Origin: Chloroflexota bacterium
GTDB lineage: Bacteria > Chloroflexota > Dehalococcoidia > GIF9 > UBA5629
Length of the DNA: 5,702 nucleotides
Reading direction: 5' to 3'
NCBI GenBank assembly: GCA_016875975.1
Contig: VGOF01000103.1
Location: forward strand, 1 to 5,702
Below the pieces are notes generated by a model. The model made no database searches. It had not been told where the DNA came from and was given only the letters and a program-made list of their open reading frames with translations. Shown piece after piece: positions 1 through 4,939 of this stretch. Both the position numbers and the translations under genes were made by a program. Position 1 is the stretch's first letter. The number at the start of each line of letters is the position of its first letter.

Positions 1-930
1 TATGACTCGCCAGAGACGGTCGCAGCCCTGGCCACAGCCATCGAGTCTCTGGGACACGCTGTAGTCAAACTCGGCGGTGGCAGGGAGTTCATCGGCAACG
101 CCATTCAGGAGAAGGTTGACCTGGTGTTCAACATTGCCGAAGGATTGGGCAATTACCGCAGTCGGGAGGCACAGGTGCCGGCTATACTGGAAATGCTGGA
201 CATTCCCTACTCCGGGTCAGACCCACAATGCCTGGCTATCTGCCTGGACAAGCCGCTGACCAAGAAATTGGTCGCCATGGCTGGCATTCCCACCCCCAAA
301 TGGCGAGTTATCGAGAACAGCCAGCAATTGAACGAAATGTCCTGGGCTGATTTCCAATTCCCGTCTTTCGTCAAGCCAGTTCACGAAGGCTCCAGCATGG
401 GCATCAATGCTGGTTCCAAAATCGAAGATGCCAACCAACTGGTTGAGATAGTGGCCAAAATGCTGGAACGCTACCGCCAGCCGGTTATGGCGGAAGAGTT
501 CGTCTCCGGCGATGACGTCACTGTAGGCATCGTGGGGAACTCGCCTCCGAAAGTAATAGGCATCATGCGCATCTTACCGCAGCAGAACAGGCCACAGTTC
601 GTCTACTCATTGGAGATGAAACGGGACTGGGATCACCTGGTGGAATATGAATGCCCGGCGAAGCTGGGCGAGCGTGTCCTGAAGAAAATAGAGGATTACA
701 GCCTCAAAGCTTTTCAGGTTTTAGGCTGTCGGGACTTCGCCCGCATAGATTTCAAGCTGGGCCCAGGTGTAGAACCCTATTTCCTGGAGATAAACCCCCT
801 ACCCGGTCTCAACCCCAAAAGCGGAGACCTGCCTATCATGGCCCACAAGATGGGCTGGACATACCAGAACCTCATTTCAACCGTGCTCAACGCTGCCATG
901 GAGAGGTGCTCGGAATGCCGCCAAGAGTAG
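1..930 (+). CDS. D-Ala-D-Ala ligase-like ATP-grasp enzyme, 5' end missing
   Basis: The reading frame is open from the first base, so the start lies upstream; 309 residues are visible, probably all but about 30 of the protein. It should activate a carboxylate with ATP as an acyl phosphate and join it to an amine, in the cytoplasm. Numbering from the first visible residue, an FNIAEG motif (43-48) stands where Ddl has its HG..GEDG motif. IPYSGS (68-73) and LDKPLTKK (82-89) match Ddl. The glycine-rich ATP loop is KPVHEGSSMGI (125-135), EEFVSGDDVTV follows at 165-175, and the metal and ATP residues are in ARIDF (247-251) and FLEINPLPGLNPKSGD (261-276). The Ddl omega-loop tyrosines (YDYEAKY) are not conserved; this stretch reads VYSLEMKRDW (201-210), keeping only the lysine. 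The family call is firm. The substrate is unknown, and D-Ala-D-Ala ligase is only one possibility. Its end overlaps the next gene by 16 bases. Confidence 0.87.
   Translation, partial: YDSPETVAALATAIESLGHAVVKLGGGREFIGNAIQEKVDLVFNIAEGLGNYRSREAQVPAILEMLDIPYSGSDPQCLAICLDKPLTKKLVAMAGIPTPKWRVIENSQQLNEMSWADFQFPSFVKPVHEGSSMGINAGSKIEDANQLVEIVAKMLERYRQPVMAEEFVSGDDVTVGIVGNSPPKVIGIMRILPQQNRPQFVYSLEMKRDWDHLVEYECPAKLGERVLKKIEDYSLKAFQVLGCRDFARIDFKLGPGVEPYFLEINPLPGLNPKSGDLPIMAHKMGWTYQNLISTVLNAAMERCSECRQE
900..908 (+). promoter_or_regulatory. Shine-Dalgarno site for the second ATP-grasp gene
   Basis: GGAGAGGTG lies inside the end of the upstream ligase gene and places GAGGTG six bases before the ATG at 915. 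This strong match to the 16S rRNA tail decides the start. The frame stays open back to 651, but the extra residues show no ligase similarity and overlap the upstream gene. Confidence 0.75.
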
Positions 931-1919
931 CAATTATCTACAACCAGCCCACCCGACTAAGCTACGCCACCAGCGCTGAGGAAAAATCGGCACAGGCTAT
1001 AGCAGAATCGGCAGAGGCAGTACGCCGGGCATTCCTCGAACTGAGCTACCCTGTGGAAATGGTACCGCTGCTGCCGCCGCTGGAACAGGTGCCAGACCGC
1101 CTGAGCAGCCTGCAAGCTGATGTGGTCTTCAACCTATTTGAAGGCTTCGAAGACTGGCCAGAGACAGAGGCAGCCGTAGCCGATATCATGACTGAGTTGG
1201 GCTTACGCTACACCGGCTGCTCCGGTGCTACCCTTTCCCTCGCGCTAGACAAAGCACGGTCAAAGACACTGATGGAATCAGTCGAAATAGACACGCCCAA
1301 GTGCCAGGTGCTCAGCCCCCAGACGCTATCAAAACTGCGTCTCGCTTATCCCTGCATTGTCAAACCCTATGCGCAGGACGCCAGCCTGGGCATCTCCGAA
1401 GATAGTGTAGTCTACAATTACGCCGCACTGGGGGGAAAGGTCAGGGAAATTAGCAAACTCTTTGGTGGCAGGGTAGTGGTGGAAGAATATGTTGACGGTC
1501 GCGAGTTCAACATCACCGTGCTGGGAGGCTCTGAGCCTACGCCACTGCCAATCTCAGAGATAAACTACTCGCTACCACCCGGCGTGCCCCGGATACTCAC
1601 CTTCGCTGCCAAGTGGGACCCCAACAGCCTGTATTTCAAAGGGACCAGCGCCGTTTGTCCTGCTGACATAGACCCTGCGCTGAGGGCGCATATCGAGGAT
1701 ACAGCCGTCCGGCTCTTCAGACTGTTCGACTGCACAGGCTATGCCCGCGTTGACTTCCGTCTGGACAATGAAGGACATCTCAAGGCGCTAGAGATGAACC
1801 CAAACCCAGACATCTCGCCAAACTCCGGTGCGGCACTACAAGCAAGTGCAGCCGGCTTGTCATACGCCCGGTTTATCGAGAACATTCTACTAATGGCGAT
1901 GGAGACAGTTACAAATTAG
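915..1919 (+). CDS. Second D-Ala-D-Ala ligase-like ATP-grasp enzyme
   Basis: A 334-residue protein, a normal length for a Ddl-type ligase, predicted cytoplasmic. It starts MPPRVAIIYNQP, a beta-strand opening typical of the preATP-grasp domain, but the usual GG.S.E..VS motif of Ddl is not recognisable. Like its neighbour it has an FNxxEG motif (FNLFEG, 72-77). LDKARSK (111-117) contains the conserved lysines. The ATP loop reads KPYAQDASLGI (150-160), so the usual GSS is DAS. EEYVDGREFNITV (190-202), YARVDFRL (276-283) and LEMNPNPDISPNSG (292-305) carry the ATP and metal residues. The region equivalent to the Ddl YDYEAKY loop reads LTFAAKWDPNS (228-238), keeping the lysine but not the tyrosines. 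Divergence from the first ligase suggests a different substrate and successive or paired reactions; it does not look like a recent duplicate. The acetyltransferase gene follows with no gap. Substrate unknown; a true D-Ala-D-Ala ligase is possible but less likely. Confidence 0.87.
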   Translation: MPPRVAIIYNQPTRLSYATSAEEKSAQAIAESAEAVRRAFLELSYPVEMVPLLPPLEQVPDRLSSLQADVVFNLFEGFEDWPETEAAVADIMTELGLRYTGCSGATLSLALDKARSKTLMESVEIDTPKCQVLSPQTLSKLRLAYPCIVKPYAQDASLGISEDSVVYNYAALGGKVREISKLFGGRVVVEEYVDGREFNITVLGGSEPTPLPISEINYSLPPGVPRILTFAAKWDPNSLYFKGTSAVCPADIDPALRAHIEDTAVRLFRLFDCTGYARVDFRLDNEGHLKALEMNPNPDISPNSGAALQASAAGLSYARFIENILLMAMETVTN

Positions 1920-2399
1920 ATGCAACTGGAAATAAGGCAAATGACCTCCGCTGACAAGCCAGCAGTGATGAAATTACTGAGCGAAATTCCCGAATTCACG
2001 CCGGCAGAAATCACGGTAGCCGAAGAGGTAATAAATAGCTACCTCAGCGACCCCAAAGGCTCCGAGTATTATGCGCTGCTAGCAGAAGTGAGCTCTTCGG
2101 TGGTAGGCTATGTTTGTTATGGCCCCGCATCGATGTCCCAGAGTGCTTGGGACATATACTGGCTGGCGGTTTCGCCCAGCAGCCAGAGGCAAGGCATAGG
2201 AAAATCATTGCTAGCTTCTGCTGAGGAGCATATCAGGAATGCCAGAGGCAGAATGGCACTAATAGAAACATCATCCACGCCCCAGTATGAGAAAACGCGA
2301 CAGTTCTACCGCTCCCAGGGTTACGAGTTGATCTCAACAATACAAGATTTCTACACCCCTGGAGACGATAAGCTGACTTTCAGAAAACTCACATCGTGA
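1920..2399 (+). CDS. GNAT-family N-acetyltransferase
   Basis: A 159-residue cytoplasmic single-domain GNAT protein, expected to move an acetyl or other acyl group from CoA to an amine. The N-terminus (LEIRQMTSADKPAVMKLL, 3-20) is the family's first strand and helix. The beta-4 strand and acetyl-CoA pyrophosphate loop are at DIYWLAVSPSSQRQGIGKSL (78-97), with the Q-x-x-G-x-G signature at 89-94. The late motif FYRSQGYE is at 129-136. The ATG begins on the base after the TAG of the second ATP-grasp gene. GGAG at 1901-1904 is a rather distant ribosome site, so translational coupling is likely. An internal ATG at 1941 would cut into the first strand and is less likely. Context suggests it acts on the substrate or product of the two ligases, but the acceptor cannot be read from sequence. 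No signal peptide or membrane segment is visible. Confidence 0.88.
   Translation: MQLEIRQMTSADKPAVMKLLSEIPEFTPAEITVAEEVINSYLSDPKGSEYYALLAEVSSSVVGYVCYGPASMSQSAWDIYWLAVSPSSQRQGIGKSLLASAEEHIRNARGRMALIETSSTPQYEKTRQFYRSQGYELISTIQDFYTPGDDKLTFRKLTS
2133..2155 (+). repeat. Perfect 8-bp inverted repeat inside the acetyltransferase gene
   Basis: ATGTCCCA (2133-2140) and TGGGACAT (2148-2155) are exact reverse complements around a 7-base loop, so the mRNA could form a firm hairpin. It encodes the MSQSAWDI stretch just before the acetyl-CoA loop. One such repeat is expected by chance in a window of this size, so a function is doubtful. Confidence 0.5.
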
Positions 2400-2410
2400 A
2401 ACCTGTAATC

Positions 2411-2441
2411 TGGCAAAATTTGCCAAAAATTTAGCAAATTT
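2411..2441 (+). repeat. Overlapping AT-rich palindromes upstream of the aro promoter
   Basis: TGGCAAAATTTGCCA (2411-2425) is a perfect palindrome with 7-base arms around one central A. AAATTTGC (2416-2423) also pairs exactly with GCAAATTT (2434-2441), leaving a 10-base loop, and AAATTT occurs twice nearby (2427-2432 and 2436-2441). The two structures share bases and cannot form together. The cluster starts 12 bases after the acetyltransferase stop and ends about 20 bases before the proposed -35 element, a good position for a dimeric regulator's operator. It has no following T-run, so an intrinsic terminator is less likely. Confidence 0.5.
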
Positions 2442-2461
2442 ACTATCCAATCAGGCTTTCC

Positions 2462-2491
2462 TTGACGATAAACCTGCAAAAAGGGTAATCT
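2462..2491 (+). promoter_or_regulatory. Probable sigma-70-type promoter for aroH-aroF
   Basis: TTGACG (2462-2467) matches the -35 consensus at five of six positions. It is followed after 18 bases by TAATCT (2486-2491), a weak -10 that keeps the first two bases and the final T. Transcription would start near 2498, leaving a leader of about 28 bases before the aroH start. The position in the only substantial gap before aroH supports the call, but the -10 is poor and the prediction is from sequence alone. Confidence 0.45.
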
Positions 2492-2505
2492 ATTAGTCCA
2501 ACTGT

Positions 2506-2514
2506 GAAGGAGAG
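2506..2514 (+). promoter_or_regulatory. Shine-Dalgarno site for aroH
   Basis: GAAGGAGAG is a strong ribosome-binding match, ending 11 bases before the TTG start at 2526. The reading frame has a stop at 2505-2507 and no ATG or GTG between it and the TTG. The TTG is therefore the start that keeps the conserved RGIRGAT opening of AroH. Confidence 0.65.
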
Positions 2515-2525
2515 CCGTACTCGTC

Positions 2526-2894
2526 TTGTGGTGCCGAGGTATCAGGGGCGCTACCGCAGTGCCCGAGAACAGCAGGGATGCCATTATCGCTGCCAGCAGG
2601 GAATTGTTGCAGCAAATGGTGGATGCCAACGGGGTGAAGATAGATGATGTTGCCTGCATCCTGTTCACCACAACTCCGGACCTCAATGCTGCCTTCCCGG
2701 CAGCGGCTGCTCGTGAATTAGGCTGGCTGCAGGTCCCTTTGCTGTGTAGCCAGGAAATGGATGTGCCGGATGGCTTTCCCCACTGCCTCAGAATCCTCAT
2801 GTTGTTCAATACCGAGAAGCGTAACGAGGATATTGTGCATCTATATCTAAGGGGCACTGAGGTACTGCGCGATGATATGAATAGGTCATCGTAG
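2526..2894 (+). CDS. aroH: Chorismate mutase, AroH type (monofunctional)
   Basis: A 122-residue enzyme that rearranges chorismate to prephenate, the branch point to phenylalanine and tyrosine. It matches the trimeric Bacillus subtilis AroH fold along its whole length (about 127 residues there), not the all-helical AroQ type. The active-site residues recalled for B. subtilis are present with a one-residue shift after a small gap: Arg7 in RGIRGAT, Cys74 and Glu77 in LLCSQEMDV, Arg89 in HCLRI and Tyr107 in HLYLRG. TTPDLNAAFPA (48-58) is also typical. It begins with TTG. It is followed 16 bases later by DAHP synthase, so the first committed step of the shikimate pathway and the first step after chorismate are probably made from one mRNA. 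No sign of truncation. Confidence 0.93.
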   Translation: MWCRGIRGATAVPENSRDAIIAASRELLQQMVDANGVKIDDVACILFTTTPDLNAAFPAAAARELGWLQVPLLCSQEMDVPDGFPHCLRILMLFNTEKRNEDIVHLYLRGTEVLRDDMNRSS

Positions 2895-2910
2895 TAGGTG
2901 GCTGTAAACC

Positions 2911-3933
2911 ATGATAGTAGTAATGAGAGTAGGCGCAACTGACCAGCAGATTAATGCTGTCATGGAGCGCATCAGGGCTGCTGGGCTTAAGGAGCATCTT
3001 TCGCATGGCGTGGAACGGACCATTATCGGTGTTCTGGGGCAGATTTATCCTGAGCTGAAAGATACTCTTGAGGTCCTGCCTGGTGTTGATGAGGTCATAC
3101 GTGTTAGCAAGCCTTATAAGCTGTCAAGCCGCGAGTTTCATCCAGAGGATACCAGGGTAAAGGTTGGTGGTGTGACCATTGGTGGCGAGGATGTAGTAGT
3201 CATCGCTGGTCCCTGTGCCGTGGAAAGCGAAAAACAGCTCTTTGAGACGGCTCACGCGGTGAGGGCTGCGGGGGCTACCGTTCTGAGAGGGGGCGCCTTT
3301 AAGCCCAGCACTTCCCCATACAGCTTCCGCGGTTTGGGGGAAAGGGGTCTTGAATTACTTGCCCAGATGAAAGCAGAGACCGGGCTGCCGGTAATCACAG
3401 AGGTTATGACGGTTGCCGATGTTGACCTTGTTGCCAGATATGCTGATATCCTGCAGATAGGTGCTCGAAATATGCAGAACTTTTTTCTCCTGGAGGAAGC
3501 GGGCAAGGCAGGCAAGCCGGTGATGTTAAAACGAGGCTTGTCAGCTACCATCGAAGAGTGGCTGCTGGCTGCGGAGTACATACTTGCGCAGGGTAATAAG
3601 GAGCTTATACTTTGCGAGCGCGGCATCAGAACTTTCGAAAGCTATACACGCAATACCATGGATATCAGTGCCATCCCGGTTATTGAGAAAGTTAGCCATC
3701 TACCTATTATCGCCGACCCCAGCCACGGCACTGGCAAATGGCATTTGGTGACTCCTATGGCTCTGGCTGCAGTGGCTGCCGGCGCCGACGGAATAATGGT
3801 GGAGGTTCATCCCAATCCGGATTCGGCGTTAAAGGACGGCGCCCAGTCGCTTAACTTCGATAATTTCCGAAAGCTGATGAAGCTATTGGCTCCTGTAGCT
3901 GCCGCAGTTGGCAGGCGGCTGGTCAGTCCGTAA
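2911..3933 (+). CDS. aroF: 3-deoxy-7-phosphoheptulonate (DAHP) synthase, type I-beta with regulatory domain
   Basis: This enzyme condenses phosphoenolpyruvate with erythrose 4-phosphate, the first shikimate-pathway step. The 340 residues match Thermotoga maritima DAHP synthase (338) end to end. Residues 1 to about 70 form the ferredoxin-like domain that in Thermotoga senses tyrosine, joined by PYKLSSREFHPEDT (68-81) to the TIM barrel. The metal ligands fall at the Thermotoga positions: Cys102 (GPCAVES), His272 (ADPSHGTG), Glu298 (MVEVHP) and Asp309. IGARNMQNF (183-191), KRG (207-209) and CERGIRTFE (235-243) are intact. One oddity is that the usual KPRTSPYSF reads KPSTSPYSF, with Ser133 for a highly conserved arginine linked to erythrose-4-phosphate binding. 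The ATG at 2911 has AGGTG at 2896-2900 and gives the full regulatory domain. Feedback by tyrosine is inferred from the domain. Confidence 0.95.
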   Translation: MIVVMRVGATDQQINAVMERIRAAGLKEHLSHGVERTIIGVLGQIYPELKDTLEVLPGVDEVIRVSKPYKLSSREFHPEDTRVKVGGVTIGGEDVVVIAGPCAVESEKQLFETAHAVRAAGATVLRGGAFKPSTSPYSFRGLGERGLELLAQMKAETGLPVITEVMTVADVDLVARYADILQIGARNMQNFFLLEEAGKAGKPVMLKRGLSATIEEWLLAAEYILAQGNKELILCERGIRTFESYTRNTMDISAIPVIEKVSHLPIIADPSHGTGKWHLVTPMALAAVAAGADGIMVEVHPNPDSALKDGAQSLNFDNFRKLMKLLAPVAAAVGRRLVSP

Positions 3934-3940
3934 ACAGCAT

Positions 3941-3970
3941 GGTCTCCTGACCGAAGCTTTCGAGCGGTCA
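3941..3970 (+). other. Competing short hairpins between aroF and ribF
   Basis: TGACCG (3948-3953) pairs with CGGTCA (3965-3970). Inside the loop, CT and AG can close a TTCG tetraloop (3957-3964). GACC (3949-3952) can instead pair with GGTC at 3941-3944. CTGACC (3947-3952) can also pair with GGTCAG at 3921-3926, inside the end of aroF. Only a weak ATTTACT follows, so this is not a convincing intrinsic terminator. It may be an mRNA processing or attenuation element, or chance. The rest of the 52-base gap shows no other signal. Confidence 0.35.
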
Positions 3971-3985
3971 ATTTACTGATAAGAT

Positions 3986-4939
3986 ATGTATATTGCAGAA
4001 GAACTGACGCAGGTTAAACCACAAAAGGAAACGCTGCTAACTATCGGCGTCTTCGATGGTGTTCATATCGGGCATCAGACTTTGCTAGCCAGACTCAGGG
4101 ATGAAGCCCGGGAGGAGGGTTTCTTGAGCGGTGTGGTTACTTTCAGATGTCACCCGCAAAAAGTATTGCATCCTGGGCATAAGCTGATGTGGTTGAGCGA
4201 CCTGGATACTCGAGTGGAACTGATAAGAGCGCTGGGGATTGATTTTGTGATACCATTAGCGTTTACACAGGACCTGGCCAAACTCAGCGCCAGGGAATTT
4301 GTGCAATTACTCAAGGAGCATCTCAAGATGCGGGGGCTGATAGTTGGCCCGGATTTCGCTCTGGGAAAGAACCGGGAGGGAAACGCCCGGTACCTCGAAC
4401 TCCTGGGGAAAGAAATGGGGTTCACAGTTGAAGCCGTATCACCCGTGGTTGTCAATGGCGACGTGATTAGCAGCAGTGCCATCCGTGCCGCTCTGGCAAA
4501 TGGCGATGTTGCCAAAGTGCGGAGGCTGTTCGGGCGACCATTCAGCTTGACCGGCAAGGTGGTAGCTGGCGACCAGCGAGGCAAAACCCTGGGATTTCCA
4601 ACTGCGAATATTGATGTTGGGCCAGACCAGGCACTGCCAGGCGATGGCGTCTATGTTACTGTGGCTTACATTGGCAAAGATTTATTACCCTCGGTAACCA
4701 ATATCGGCGTACGCCCCACTTTTGGGGGCGGGAGACGGCTAGTCGAGACCTACATAATGGACTACAATGGAAAACTAAAAGGACAAAGGCTGACTATCGA
4801 GCTGGTGTATAAACTACGCGATGAGAAGCGCTTTATTAATGTTGATGAGCTGAAAGCCCAGATGAAAAAAGACGTTAACGAGGCGCGGAAGATACTGGAG
4901 ACAAGAGCTAAGAAACAGGGAGAGCACATTAAATCATGA
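3986..4939 (+). CDS. ribF: Bifunctional riboflavin kinase / FAD synthetase
   Basis: It phosphorylates riboflavin to FMN and then adenylates FMN to FAD, in the cytoplasm. The 317 residues are the usual length of two-domain RibF. The N-terminal adenylyltransferase domain (about 1-180) has the nucleotide-binding GVFDGVHIGH (21-30), an unusual TFRCHP (52-57, commonly TFEPHP), GPDFALGKNREG (121-132) and ISSSAIR (161-167). The C-terminal kinase domain has GKTLGFPTAN (199-208), GVYVTV (221-226), SVTNIGVRPTF (236-246) and VETYIMDY (253-260) with the probable catalytic Glu254, then the usual LRDEKRF (277-283). Both halves look complete. The ATG is the most upstream start possible, since TAA occupies 3980-3982. 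No good Shine-Dalgarno site precedes it, which may mean low expression or coupling to the preceding message. Its stop overlaps the tyrS start. Confidence 0.95.
   Translation: MYIAEELTQVKPQKETLLTIGVFDGVHIGHQTLLARLRDEAREEGFLSGVVTFRCHPQKVLHPGHKLMWLSDLDTRVELIRALGIDFVIPLAFTQDLAKLSAREFVQLLKEHLKMRGLIVGPDFALGKNREGNARYLELLGKEMGFTVEAVSPVVVNGDVISSSAIRAALANGDVAKVRRLFGRPFSLTGKVVAGDQRGKTLGFPTANIDVGPDQALPGDGVYVTVAYIGKDLLPSVTNIGVRPTFGGGRRLVETYIMDYNGKLKGQRLTIELVYKLRDEKRFINVDELKAQMKKDVNEARKILETRAKKQGEHIKS

Noticed and set aside
77..259. Small + strand open frame
   Set aside because: It lies wholly inside the first ligase gene in another frame, with an arginine- and tryptophan-rich, shadow-like composition and no ribosome site seen.
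651..914. Upstream extension of the second ATP-grasp gene by 88 codons
   Set aside because: It overlaps the first ligase in another frame, shows no ligase-like residues, and the ATG at 915 has a strong ribosome site and the expected family N-terminus.
2411..2441. Intrinsic terminator after the acetyltransferase gene
   Set aside because: The stems are AT-rich and no run of T residues follows either possible hairpin on the + strand.
2351..2938. 195-codon open frame on the - strand across the acetyltransferase end, gap and aroH
   Set aside because: It is antisense to two well-supported genes, has no recognisable domain and covers the promoter region.
3252..3626. 124-codon open frame on the - strand
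   Set aside because: It is antisense to the DAHP synthase barrel, with a serine- and proline-rich shadow translation.
3957..3985. Possible promoter directly before ribF (TAAGAT as -10)
   Set aside because: It abuts the start codon and has no matching -35 sequence at a suitable distance.
4150..4584. 144-codon open frame on the - strand
   Set aside because: It is antisense to ribF and has a low-complexity serine, arginine and threonine composition.
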